DNA of 64,000 bases from Cristatella mucedo (Eukaryota; Bryozoa; Phylactolaemata; Cristatellidae): NCBI GenBank assembly GCA_009760855.2, contig WPIO01000018.1, positions 4,473,501 through 4,537,500 of the forward strand, read 5' to 3'. Shown here in pieces: positions 1 to 11,340 of this stretch (position 1 is its first letter; each line of letters begins with the position of its first letter). The notes under the pieces were generated by a model, which saw nothing but the letters and a program-made list of their open reading frames with translations, did no database searches and was not told where the DNA came from. The position numbers and the translations under genes are program-made.

Positions 1-640
1 GCTGCAAGATTTTTCTGTAAAAAAAAATCCAAATCCGATCATCCCCACTGCAGCTAGTTGTGGTATTTAGGATTTGAGCTTGAAAAGAGTAGTCCAGCTT
101 GACAGTATCCGACCGATTTTCGATCCCCAATCACCCTTCAGTCTACGCGATGGACACGAGGATATCCACCAAAACTTTCCTATTGTACCCATAAACATGC
201 TTATTATCATCATTTCAGCTGCTATGTTCGTCTAGCGCTGCTATCCCTGTTACTGCCTAGCATAAAAACCTCGGGATACACCGAGCCTACTACTTGGTAT
301 GTGCAGCCAAAGCCAGAGAAGCATCATAATAAACGCTTAATTTCTATCGAGCAAGCAGTGCTTCCACCCTAAGTCTAATATACCAGTATATTTACAGGTC
401 CCACCAACTACATTTACTAGACGCCCGCGACTTCGCGAAGCCGGTAACTGGCGGCTACGTGCGTTTTCCGAAGCTAGCAACAGGTCCGCTAGGTGTGCTG
501 CCTCTGGCCGAACCCATAGCGGATGCTGTGGTTATGTGTGTCCTATGCACACATTGGCAGTTGGTGTCTGAGCACTGGCGGACTGAGTGGGCGTGGCCTT
601 ACTTGACAAATCTAATAGGGTTACATTGAGCTAACCGGCA
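1..640. other. Left-edge sequence, nothing recognised
   Basis: No coding exon, repeat-family match or RNA gene is recognised. Base composition becomes more GC-rich from about 420 onward. Confidence 0.4.
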
Positions 641-769
641 GTGCACTCACGCTTCGTCCTCAAATCGCTGCTACTAAAATACCCAGCTTCGCAGCCCGAC
701 CACAGCCTTACAGTGCCAGAACACGAGTTTCTGGGTCGATGGCGTCTATTACGAACCGACAACGGCAAA

Positions 770-850
770 TGGAAAGTGCCTAGAAAGAGATTTTTGAGTC
801 ATCTGAGGGCGACATATCCAATGTATTACTATTATTATTATTACGATCCG
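770..850 (+). mobile_element. LINE-A 3' tail fragment
   Basis: A short fragment of the 3' end of the window's commonest LINE: a GTGCCTAGAAAGAGAT-like start, a GAGGGCG segment and a terminal run of ATT triplets. No coding part is attached. Confidence 0.5.
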
Positions 851-1539
851 TAGCGCCGGGAGCATTTTCTGACGTGGCGGCGGCAAGCGTCAGCTTCGAA
901 GAGTACTTACTACTTAAAGCGTTGCGAGCAAAGTGGCAAATAACTCACGAATCTATACCAATCTCGTGCGAAGCCCTCGGAGCTAGACGAACGGGTCCGG
1001 TCACGCACCGAAACGACGACTCCTGTCGATTTCGCATCCCAGCCCCAAGACCGCCATGCGAAACCCAAAACTAAACGGCTCAGTAATCACCGCTCTCGCG
1101 GAAACCAATTCCCCGAATCCCATCCGATGAAGCACGAGCAAAGCGAGGAAGCGGCACTCGAACGCCCAAGAGGCAAGCATTAAAAGGGTGAAATGTTGAA
1201 AAAGCGCGAAAGAAAACAAGAAAAGGAGCGTAGCGCTCGAAGCGGCAGAAGCGGTGGAATTCCGAGCGAAGCCAACGGTCGCAAGTCTCGACCAGCGGGC
1301 GACGCGTCTTTGAAGTCGTCTTTCCGAGGGCAGACTTCCGGCCGCATTCGCGATCCATCCAGGTTCGATCTCGCCTTCGAGCGCTGAGCGAGCTCGAAGA
1401 CAGCTTGCTGTTGCTGCCGCGCCTAGCGTGTCACTCACTCGACCCAGGCGCCACGCCGGGCTCCCTCCGAGCGGGGTCTTATCGAAAGACAGAGCATGCC
1501 CGTCCCCTCCCCCCTGCGCAGCAGCAGAGCACGCAGTAG

Positions 1540-1819
1540 GCGTGAACGGTGGCCCCCAGCAACCGGAACAGATCGCCGCACACCGAGACATTGTGCGCTA
1601 CTCGAGAAGCCCTGACACAAAATGGCGGCGTCCGATTCTCTCGGTGCCGAGCTCCGCTTGCGGTGGTCTTGATTTCGCCGAGCCGCAGCGATAGTAGCAG
1701 CAGCTCTCGCGCTCTCTCTCGTTTCATACGAGCGACTTTCGATTAGCGCCTTCTAGGCTTGCCGTCGCTCACGGCCGCCGTTGCTTTTCTCCCGGAGCCG
1801 CAGTGTTCTCGGCCGAACG
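1540..1819 (+). promoter_or_regulatory. CpG-rich promoter/5'UTR of the DIPP gene
   Basis: A GC- and CpG-rich stretch immediately upstream of the DIPP start codon. AAAATGGCGGC at 1619-1629 matches the YY1-type site common near transcription starts of TATA-less housekeeping genes. No TATA box is seen. The exact transcription start is inferred to lie between this site and 1820. Confidence 0.5.
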
Positions 1820-4800
1820 ATGAAAGATAAAGGGCCTAACTCCGTGCGGACGTACGATTCGGATGGCTACAAGCTTCGCGCTGCGTGCATCTGCTTCAAG
1901 GACGCCTCAAAGCAAGAGGTAGGTGTTCTCGCAGCTGTCGGTAGAGCCTGAATCTGGCAAGCGGCGGGTTTAAGGGCTGGATGGGGAGGGATGTCGAGAG
2001 CCGATGTCCCCGATTTCTCCCGCCGCCAAAGATTTTGTCCTGAGGCAACCCAAGTTTGCAAGCTGTTGTCATTCGCCATCTCTAGGTGAACGTCTCCGCC
2101 CGCACATTTAGTCCAGCTCAGGTCCCCTACCGAGTCCTCGTCGAGTCCTGCGATTGATCGTAGGAAACGATCGGTCGCAGGGAACGAGGCCTAATCGGCT
2201 GCTACTTCTGTACTTGTGCTATGCTGTGCTGTGGTGGTTGTCTGCAAGAATCAGAGGTATCGGGACTGTCGGCTTCGCGCTTGTCGCTCCCGACCTGGTA
2301 GATGCAGTCTTGTGCAGTAGTACAGCTCGCAGGTTAAAGCGTCGAGAATGATGCATTTGCCTCCTTGGACCTCTGCCGGGTCATCTGCCTCTGCGGCAGC
2401 CACCTCCTCAGCACTTCAGCCATTAGCTGAGGAAGACGTCAGGAGGCCGTGCCCCATCAGATGGATGCTGCCTCAGTGGATCAGTACTCGTTCTCCGGTG
2501 GCTGCTCTGGCCAATTGTAGGACTCTTTGAAAGGCTACCGGATGTGATGGTGGCCAGTCAGCCAGTACTGCACGGTGGCAGCCCCGGCGGCACCCACGGA
2601 CAGCAAAGCCACGAGTCGTTCCTTTGATGCAAATTGTTGCAGAGCCAGACCAGCAGACGTCTGCTGCTGCATGTAGTGGGAGGCTCCATGTGGAGCTGCT
2701 GCTGCTACTGCCCCGACAAGAAGCAGGTTAAGAAGGCCCATGAGCAGATGTGGCATCGGCTTGTGCTGCAATCAAATCTCTTACCCTTTCCCGAGGCCCC
2801 CCAGCTAGCCAGCCAGCCAGCCAGCTAGGTTCTATTACACGTCCTATAGCATGCAGGGGGGAGGTAGGGCGCTTGAATTAGAGATTGCTTGTTAGCCACT
2901 CTACCATCTCCAGATTGTGTGCCAAAAGAAAGTGTCCTATGCTAGTTTTCTTGGAAATATCATTGCCGAGACAAAAGCATTCGATGTCTGTGCCCTTTTT
3001 GAAGTTCACCATCATTACTCAAACGCCATTTTTAAACAAATTTTTTCACTGTCGATGGTATTTCCTAGAATAATTTGCTTCTCTTGCTCTTGAATGCAAT
3101 GAGGACTACTTGATTTTGTGCAAATTGATGCTGCAATCCGTGTGGCTTGCTGCATATGAACCCATCCCCTCAGGAGAGGCCTTAGTCATAAGAATTTGCC
3201 CTTTCCAGCAATCGCTGTAGCTATTGACCGGTGCCAGTATATACATGTAAATCAGCAAGAGCAAGGATGTGAGTCCTTTAATAATAATAGCGCATTTGTG
3301 TAGCACCCTCAGAGAACTGAATGTCTTTCGAAGCACTTTACAGATGCTGTAAAGAAAGCTTGACCAAGTTATTAGTGATAACATTAGCAATGTCATCAAG
3401 CATAACATTGTTGGATGGGACATGCGCAGGGCCAACATGTAGATATGGTTAGTAGTAGCAGGCAAAATGTCAGTGTGCATAAGCACACAAAGAACGAATC
3501 ACAAAGCAGCACCTGGTCATGTTTAGGTCACCACTGGCATGTAGGCCAGCACCCAGCAGCTGATTCGTTGGCTGGCTTAGCAGCGGAAGAGTTCCATTAA
3601 TTGCTAACATCGTGCATACACAACTTTATTAGCTGAGCAAGCAGGTAGCAGCATCGAAGTGTAGGTGAAGTACTGCTGAGCAAAACTGCATTAGAGCCTA
3701 CACGCTCATCGGCAAACGCTAATATCGTAGCAAGGCTTAGCCAGCAGCAGCTGACTTCGTGGGAGACGAAATAATGGTGGCGCCACCTGGCCATAGAGAG
3801 AGTAGCCGCTCCTCCGGTTGGTGCGGGGTGGGAGAGAAGGACCCTCCCCCTAGGCTTTCCGTAAGCGTTTGTGGATAATCAGTGGTAATTGTCAGCATCC
3901 TGTCCCCAAAGGATATGTTTTATCTCAGGGCAAAGTTACAAATGGCATGGCAGCACTGCTATCTTGTTGAAGAAACCGTATGGCCGATGATGTACAACCT
4001 CGTAAGGAAGTGCCCGATCGCCACCGACTTTCGTCGATGCCAGTGACTGCATCATGTGACTGCCTTCCCCTGTATGCCGGTCGTGCTGTCCTGCTGCTTG
4101 CACCGCTCGAGTTCGGCCCGAGTTTATTGACAGCTGCCGGATCTGCTCTGCTTTCCATTACCACCTTGAGAATGATGATAATAATAATAATAATAATAAT
4201 AATGCACTCGATAAAACGCTCTCAGAGAACTCAATCTCTTTCTAGGTGCTTTACATTTGCTGCAAAGAGAAACGTGATTGAATGGTGAGTAATAGCATCA
4301 TGCTTGATAAACAACACGAATAACATGGTAACGATAGGGCTGAATGAAAGCTGAGTAGTCTGGAGCTTGAATGAAGAAGGCTACTGCCCAAACCATTTGC
4401 CTGATGCTGGTAGCCGTTGCCCTGCCCCCAGCTATTACTTCACTGGTTCTTCGCACTGCCATCTGCCCTCGTCCATTATCTGGAGTAATGGTCAAAACTT
4501 AATGCTACCCCGAATACACTTCAGTCGGCACCAGCCAGAGTACCGAGCGGATGCAGCTGACTTTTGTCGTTGGGGGCCTGCAATCTCGACAATCTAGCTG
4601 TTAGCATCAGTTACACGAGCCACACTCGTACGTCGAGGTGGTCTGCAATGTATGCGTGCATTCCACTATGATGCAGCAACCTTACCTACGTCCCCCTCCT
4701 TCCCTCCCCTCCTAAAAAAATGGTCATCACATTAGCAACAGGGAGGGGTCATCGGAAAAAGCTGGTTAGACACACGCTTGGTGAGAATCACTGCTGTGTG

Positions 4801-6146
4801 CAGCTTCAGGGGCGAGGGCCCGGGGACGGGAGGTGGGCCATTTCTTGACTTTGTTTGCTCGAGATTCTACCGGACCGCATGCCACCAGATCGCCGCAGCC
4901 TGAGGTGCTTGCTGTAGGGAGAGCGGCCGGAAAAGACGGTTGGGTCGCTCGGCTGCCGCCTTGCCTGCATGTGCCGGCTTGCCTGCTCAATCGCCACCCA
5001 GCGTCGCAGCACCGGTGTACTCACACAGCCAGAGTAAGCGAGTGCTTTTGGTGTTCTCTCGACCGAGGGAGAAAGCCGGACGGTGGCCAGGGCAGTCGTT
5101 AGCGAGCCGCTAGCCAGCCAGCTGCACTCATCGTGTGCTCTGAGACCGAGGGGACGCTGCTAAGAGTTTCAGCTAAGAGTTTCAGCCAGCACAAATGTTG
5201 GCTGCCTGCCTGCCTGATTCCGAGGCGGCCTGCTCGGCTCGTGGCAGCCGGACTGACGGACAGACCTTGGCTGCCTTCGATTGAAGAGGTCGAAGAGACA
5301 TGCAGAGGTCAAAGAGATGTGCAGAGGTCAAAGAGATGTGCAGTTTCTGTTTGGCTGCCGTCCTTCGGCTCCATTAAGTCGGCACGAGGAGATGCCAAGC
5401 AGAGGCCCCAAGCAGGGCGTTGCTCCCACGGCTTCGAGCCATTTGCCATTGACTGTGAATGCAGTGCCAAGCTTTCAGCCCTCCCCTTCATCCATTATGT
5501 CCATATGTTGCCCCACGTAGCTTGCACACCGAGTCTGACGTCAAAGTTTGGCTGCCTGAGGGCTGCCGAAAGGGTTGACACTTACTTGCCCAGAGTAGGT
5601 TGGCCACACTTCCGGCTAGAGAACCGGGTGCCTGTAGCCTGGCCTAGGTTTTGTCGCTCACTTTTAGGTCCCTTCATTCTATGGCTCCAGCCCATCTTTC
5701 AGATATACTACCCCATCAGGCCAAGCATCGTACCACCCGCTTTTCGGAATCCAACAGTCTAGAAATACCTCGTACAAACCTTAAATCCTTTAGAGACCGT
5801 GCATTTAGTTCGTATGCTCCCACAGCCTGGAACTCCCTCCCGACCTGCGTCAGAACATCCCCCGACCTGACCACATTTAAAAGGAACCTAAAAACACACC
5901 TATTTAGGACAGCATTTAGTGGGTCCCTGTGATTCGTCCTTGATGTGCTTATGAGTGCTGACACTGTGCATGCTGCAACTAACCACATTCGCATGCTGAC
6001 CCTGTGCATGTCACCCCTAACCATATTATTCATTTCGTTTGTTTTTTCAAGCATTATTTTACTTACCATTCAATTGCATTTCACTTTACAGCAAATGTAA
6101 AGCGCCTGAAAGAGATTAAGTTCTCTGAGGGCGCTTTATCAAGTGA

Positions 6147-6177
<31 letters not shown>

Positions 6178-8270
6178 GCTTGCCCAGTTCCGGAGCAGTC
6201 GAGGCAGGACAGGGCATGCATGCCGCATGCCTCAGTCTCAATGTCTCACATTAAGTGGAAAGGTGCGGTTGGGGGCTGGATTCTTAGGACCAGGCAGCAG
6301 GGCGACCCCCTCCCGGGCTGTCTGCAGTGGCTGGCTGGCGACCGCAGGCTGCCGCTTGCCCGAAGTCTTTCGTTCAACCAGGTCCTGTTGGTGACCAGCA
6401 GCAGCATCGCCGGGCGCTGGGTGGTGCCGGGCGGCGGCATCGAACCACAGGAGGACCGCATGCTGGCAGCAGAACGCGAGGCCAAGGAGGAGGCCGGCGT
6501 GCTCGGTCGCTGTGTCCACTTCGTCGGCGATGTCCAGGTGAGGAGCTGGCACAAGGCCGGCGGTGGCAAAGCTTCGTCCAGCCCCACAGGGCAGAGCTGG
6601 TCGGCAAGCCGAGCAAGCAGGCGATAAACAGGAGAACGTAGCAGTTCTTCGGCAGCGGCAGAGTGGCCCATTGGTCTGCCCTCCGATTGCCACATGGTTC
6701 CATGCAGCAGCCGCTGCTGCTGAGATGGGGCAGCACCACCATCTCCACCTCTTAAGTCTGCTAGATACTGCTGGCCTAGCCTCTGTTGCTTTGATTAAAT
6801 ACCGATAAACTGAGCTCTTTCGTCTGACGGCTTGTTCTGCTGACACGAGTCACTCAAAGACTGGGCAGAAAAAAATGATCAAGCATCTGATGCTTCGGTG
6901 CCCCCTGCCCCCTGCCTAAATTGGCTCGACAGGTTGGCTGCTGGGTCTTTGGTCTTTGACAGTCCTTTGCCGGTTGAGTTGCTCACACTTCACGATCCGT
7001 GTTCGATGGTTCGAGTCCTGAAGCGTGCAATTGCGTATTGCCCACCATTTTCACTAGGCAATCCTGTGTTGCCTGCTGCAAGCGGTGGTGGTAGCCGTTC
7101 AGGTTCTTCTGCTACCATATAGATAGGGCTGTTTAACCAGCTAGCGTTTGCTTTTTAACTTAATTTATTAGCAGCGGTACCATTCTGCAAAAAAATAAGA
7201 TCTGATTACTCTTCCGAATATTATCGTATTGCATTTGTTTTCCCTTCACATCACACACTCTTCTGTCTCTTTTCACTTTGTTGTTTCCCTTACTAACTTC
7301 TCATCTGTAGAGACCATAATGCTAATAGGTTTTTGCATAGCACTTTAAGAAAACTTCATCACTAACCGGGCACTTTATAATTCACTGCAAGAGGATCAAT
7401 CGATATGCAAGGCTTAGTGACATGCACTGTATCAAGCATGCAAAAGCAAGCGGCATGCTTAAGCCAACTCGTTAGGCTCCCTAAAGCCTGGAAATCACTA
7501 CCGACCGACATCGGGTCGTCTGTCGATTTGGCGACATTCAGACAGAAGCCAAAAATCCATGTACTGCTCTAAGCCTAAGCATCTAAGCCTTCGCTCCGCC
7601 GTCTGATTTGTCTCTTCTGTGTACTTACATGTTATGAAATATAACGTTGTATCCGAGGTCAAAGTGGTACGCTTTAAAAGAGAGCCTAAGTGAACTTATC
7701 TTGTTCGTTCGAGCTTGCTTTGCTTGCTTACCTGTCCATGATTCTGTGCATTTTCAGCAGATTCGTAGGTTTGCATTCACTCGCGATTACCTTGCCCGTG
7801 CCTTTTTTTTGCGCCTTATTGGGCCATGGAGAAACCTATCCACTCACTGTTCACCTCGTGCCTTCAGTCCTTTCTTCCTCCCTCACTCTCTCCTTCCTCC
7901 CTCCCTTCCTTCTCCCTCCCTACTTCCTTCCTTCCTCCCTCACTCTCTCCTTCCTCCCTCTCTCTTTCCTTCTTCCTTCCTCCCTCCCCCCTTTTACCCT
8001 TCCTCCCTTCCTTCATGTCTTCCTCCTTCCTCCCATCATCCTCATTATCCACCTCTTCCTCTATTGACCCGAAGCTACAATACGGTGTGATAAGATCGGC
8101 ACGCATTGCTGCTGTCGCTGCAGGATGATGTCAAGAAGACAAGAACGGCCGTGTTCACCCTGATGGTCGACGAGCTTCTCGACCAGTACGTCGATCTTCA
8201 GGAGGTTGGCCGCGAGAGGCGCTGGTTCTCTGTGGCCGATGCCAGGGAGCTGCTCAATGTGTACAAGCCC
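1820..8270 (+). CDS. NUDT3: Diphosphoinositol polyphosphate phosphohydrolase (DIPP/NUDT3-type Nudix hydrolase), 3' end not found
   Basis: This enzyme family removes the beta-phosphate from diphosphoinositol polyphosphates and also cleaves Ap5A/Ap6A. Exon 1 is 1820-1918, from ATG to donor GTAGGT, and includes RTYDSDGYKLRAACICF, the family N-terminal strand. Exon 2 is 6382-6537 and carries WVVPGGGIEP followed by the full Nudix box G-x5-E-x7-REAKEEAGV, with all metal-binding glutamates present. Exon 3 is 8124-8270 and includes TRTAVFTLMV and GRERRWFSVADA, ending at YKP before donor GTGAGT, where vertebrate NUDT3 also has an exon end. All three exons are in phase 0 and encode 134 residues; family members have about 165-180, so only a C-terminal tail exon is missing. 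Codons are GC-rich. Nothing catalytic is lost. A possible last exon at 30273 is discussed in the findings. Confidence 0.93.
3278..3505 (-). mobile_element. LINE-A 3' fragment
   Basis: Reverse-oriented 3' end of LINE-A: AATAATA tail, the CACCCTCAGAGAACT stem-loop region, and the shared untranslated segment rich in ATGCACA/GTCAGCATG motifs. Truncated before any coding sequence. Confidence 0.6.
4172..4345 (-). mobile_element. LINE-A 3' fragment
   Basis: Starts with an (ATA)n run at 4178-4202, followed by the stem-loop module (CTCTCAGAGAACTCAATCTC) and the GCTTTACATTTGCTGCAAAG block typical of the family. Short 5'-truncated copy. Confidence 0.7.
5648..6178 (+). mobile_element. LINE-A (L2/CR1-type), C-terminal coding end plus 3'UTR
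   Basis: Encodes the last roughly 90 residues of the reverse-transcriptase polyprotein of this family, including FRDRAFSSYAPTAWNSLPT and FKRNLKTHLFRTAF, then a stop, the 3'UTR, the terminal stem-loop (6099-6145) and an (ATT)n tail at 6149-6176. 5'-truncated, as is usual for target-primed insertion. It lies in DIPP intron 1 in the sense orientation. Confidence 0.85.
6990..7150 (+). mobile_element. SINE-1, degenerate copy
   Basis: A diverged copy with a B-box-like GGTTCGAGTCC at 7009-7019, the TGCTGCAAGCGGTGGTGGTA body segment and a CTGTTTAACCAGCTAG end. It sits in DIPP intron 2. Confidence 0.5.
7440..7620 (+). mobile_element. LINE coding-end fragment (LINE-B-like)
   Basis: A short open frame matches the conserved C-terminal block of L2/CR1 polyproteins (KAWKSLPTDIGSS... 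then an LATFRQKPK-type segment). No tail was identified. Confidence 0.5.
7869..8062 (+). repeat. Long polypyrimidine tract
   Basis: About 190 nt, almost only C and T on the + strand, built from irregular CTTCCTCCCT units. It ends about 60 nt before the acceptor of DIPP exon 3 (8124), in the sense orientation. Confidence 0.9.
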
Positions 8271-8767
8271 GTGAGTGTCAGAATGCTTGTCTGATGAACT
8301 TATTGTCTAAGGCGTCGTCGCTCGGTGTGAGTGCAGTGCCGGTGCGGAAGCCTTTTCGTGACTCTCTCGGTCAGGGCAGGGCACCGCTCAGTTGCCATCC
8401 CCACGCAGCCGGCGCTGCTGCTCCGCAGCGGCCGCCATGTGCCACCGTATCCTCGTGCAGCCCGGAAGGGAGCGGGTCTTCCGGAGTGTTTGCGGCTGCT
8501 CTGGCTCACCGACTGCCTAATGCCGACACGTTTCAGTCCGGTGGTGAGCTGTGGAATGGGCGGTGGTGTGTAGGTGGTGTGTAGGTGGTGTGTAGAATCC
8601 GGTCACGAAGCAAGGCGATGGGTGGGCGTGCTTGAGATGAACCGACCGACCGACCGCTTGAGCCACTGCCGACGCATGGCCGTGCGAGAGTTCCCACCGG
8701 CCAGTTGGCTGCCTTACGAAATGGGACCTTGTAGGACCTTTTGCAAGGCGATCAATCACGGGCAATA

Positions 8768-8880
8768 GTAATAATATTAATAATAATAATAATCCATTCG
8801 TATAGTGCCCTCAGAACTGGATCTCGTTCTAAGCACTTATGGATGGCCTTTCTCCAGTGCCAGAGAGTGATCTGGGGTGC
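8768..8880 (-). mobile_element. LINE-A tail fragment
   Basis: An (AAT)n run followed by TAGTGCCCTCAGAACTGGAT and CTAAGCACTT, a diverged form of the family 3' stem-loop. Confidence 0.45.
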
Positions 8881-8984
8881 TTCACTGAGAGGTATGGGCC
8901 TTTTTTTACCGGCATTTTTTGTAATGCTTTTGGATATTCGGCCGAAGTACTACAATGTGCCTGTGCCTGGGCTGTTCTCGGATA

Positions 8985-9330
8985 TGGTAATAGTAGCAGT
9001 ACATTTGTATAGTATCTTAATAGAACTTAATCTCTGTCTAAATGCTTTATATATGCTGCTAAGGAAGCATGATGAAATGATTAGTAGTGGCATGCACAAT
9101 ATCAAAAAGGATAACGTTGTTAGACATGCATTTATTTGTTACATTGTTAGACATTGTTGTACATTGTGACATTGTTAGACATGCATTATTGACATGCACA
9201 TTGTCAACTTGTGAAATATGGTTAGCAGTAGCAAGCATACTTACTGTCAGCTCGCACAAGCACATACAAATGACGAATCGTGAGAACCCACTAAATACTA
9301 TGATAAACAGGTCTGTTTTTAGCTTCCTTT
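8985..9330 (-). mobile_element. LINE-A 3' fragment
   Basis: Reverse copy with the modules GTATCTTAATAGAACTTAAT, GCTTTATATATGCTGCTAAG and the downstream GACATGCAC/CACATA segment, ending with the C-terminal coding remnant (ACTAAATACTATGATAAACA). It contains a local short tandem of ACATTGTTAGAC-like units at 9110-9200. Confidence 0.6.
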
Positions 9331-9334
9331 TCAT

Positions 9335-9550
9335 TGCTGACACTGTGCATGCTGCCACTAACCACATTTGCATGCTGATCATGTGCATGTCACCCCTAAC
9401 CATGTTATTCATTTTGTTTGTTTTTCAAGCATGATTTTACTTACCATTTAATTGCATTTCCCTTTGCAGCAAATGTAAAGCGCCTAGAAAGAGATTAAGT
9501 TGTCTGAGGGCGCTTTATCAAGTACATTATTATTACATTATTATTATTGT
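9335..9550 (+). mobile_element. LINE-A 3'UTR copy
   Basis: Forward copy of the 3'UTR: GACACTGTGCATGCTGCCAC, CATTTCCCTTTGCAGCAAAT, the stem-loop module at 9479-9513 and an ATT-rich tail. It faces the reverse copy that starts at 9600, forming a foldback. Confidence 0.8.
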
Positions 9551-9599
9551 CAAGTCAAAGAATGTTGTGACGTCAGTCAGGACTGAATTCCGGGCTTAG

Positions 9600-11340
9600 T
9601 AATAATAATAATAATAATGTACTGGATACAGCGCCCTCAGAGAACTTAATCTCTTTCTAGGCGCTTTACATTTGCTGTAAAGTGAAATGCAATTGAATGG
9701 TAAGTAAAATCATGCTTGAAAAACAAACGAAATGAATAATATGGTTAGCGGTGACATGCACAGGGTCAGCATGCGAATGTGGTTAGTGGCAGCATGCACA
9801 GTGTCAGCACGCATAAGCACATCAAGGACGAATCACAGGGACCCACTAAATGCTGTCCTAAATAGGTGTGTTTTTAGGTTCCTTTTAAATGTGGTCAGGT
9901 CGGGGGATGTTCTGACGCAGGTCGGGAGGGAGTTCCAGGCTGTGGGAGCATACGAACTAAATGCACGGTCTCCAAAGAATTTGAGGTTTGTACGAGGTAT
10001 TTGTAGACTGTTGGATTCCGAAAAGCGCGTGGTACGAGGCTTAGGGAGCAAACGAACTAAAGGCGTGGTCTCCAAATAATTTGAGGTTTCGTAGCTGTGA
10101 GGTGTAGCTAAACGATTTGATTCGGACGATGCTTGGCCTGGAAATGGATTAGTTCTGATAGGTAGGCTGGAGCCAGAGAATGAATTGACCTATGCAAGAG
10201 TGACAGTGACAGAACCGATGCACTGCTTGATTGGGAGCCAGTGCAGGTCGGCGAGAAGTGGTGAGATGTGGCAACTGCAACGCTCACAACAGGCAAACCC
10301 AGCTGTAGAGTTTTGTGCCCGCTGTAAGCGCCTGATTGCACATGCCGGTAGATCAGCAAGCAGAGCGTTACAGACGTCAAGACGGGATTCATAAATGCAT
10401 GGACTGATTTGAATGTAGTATCCCTGTCAAGGCAGGCCCGAATTTTAGTAACGTTGTGTAGCTGAAAATAGGCATACTGGACTGTGGTCGTCTAGTGAAA
10501 GATCACTCAGGAACAGGACACCTGGATTTCGTGAAAATTCAACAGACGATATGCTGGCAGGGCCGATTTTGAGCATTAAGTTATCTGATTTCTTAATTTA
10601 AGAAAGTTTGCTGCCATTCGTTTAACTAAGCACGAGCCCTGAGGTACGTCATACTTCAGTAACTCCTTAGATGATCTTTTTGCGGTCACGTCAATGCTCT
10701 GGATTATCTCATTGAGTTAGGACCTTGACCGTTGCAGTGCAGTGTCAGTGATGCCCGGGCGAGATGAGAGGTGCTCGAGAAGGACTTGCTGATCAATACT
10801 ATCTAAAGCTGCCAAAAGATCAAGCAAAAGAAGCGGAGAGACTTCGCCTAAGACTGCATTCATAAGGTCTTTATAAACCCAAGGCAATGCTGACTCTGTG
10901 GAGTGATTAGCTCTAAAACCAGACTGAACGTACTAGCTAGGTGTAAGGTTTTAACATAAGAGTTCAGCTGGTTCGGCACAACTCGTTCCGGTGTCTTTGA
11001 TAAGAATGGTAGATGCAAGACTACTGAAGCTGCTCACGTTTTCTTGGTCTATAGTTCCTTTCTTAATCAATGGCATAAATAGATTTAAATAAACTTTGCA
11101 AAGGGGTAGGGACATGTCCGGAAGCTAGGGGCATATGTATTATGTTAGTAATGCATGGCAGCAGCACATCTATGCATCGTAGAAGTAGGTCGGTGGGAAT
11201 AGGGTCTAGAGGACTAGTCGTCTTCTTTAATTGGAAGATGTATTTCAGGATGAGGTCATTTGTGGCCTCCTTGAATGTAGCCATTGAGATGCTGCACCGT
11301 ATTAAAGAAGGGGCATTTTGCATGCATCAGGCTTGAAGGT
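9600..11340 (-). mobile_element. LINE-A, largest copy: partial reverse transcriptase to 3' tail
   Basis: Read on -, the copy begins with an early palm/fingers segment of the reverse transcriptase (LDPIPTDLLLRC, then LPCITNIIHMPL; 11063-11323). Next comes the LLDLLAALDSIDQQVLLEHL motif around the first catalytic aspartate (about 10770-10860), with stops and frame breaks. It then runs through the C-terminal block (TWNSLPTCVRTSPDL-type) and ends in the 3'UTR, stem-loop and (AAT)n tail at 9600-9620. It belongs to the L2/CR1 superclade. Dead copy. Confidence 0.85.

Larger units (their letters stand above)
1919..6381 (+). other. DIPP intron 1
   Basis: A 4.5-kb intron. It holds three LINE-A copies (3278-3505, 4172-4345, 5648-6178) and a short tandem of about 19 bp around 5298-5343 (GCAGAGGTCAAAGAGATGT-like units). 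No other exon is supported. Long open frames in the GC-rich part (about 5130-5650) have no recognisable protein family. Confidence 0.6.

Noticed and set aside
1001-1591. A 196-codon open frame antisense to the DIPP promoter region
   Set aside because: The CpG-rich sequence is open in several frames on both strands. No motif or splice context supports a divergent gene.
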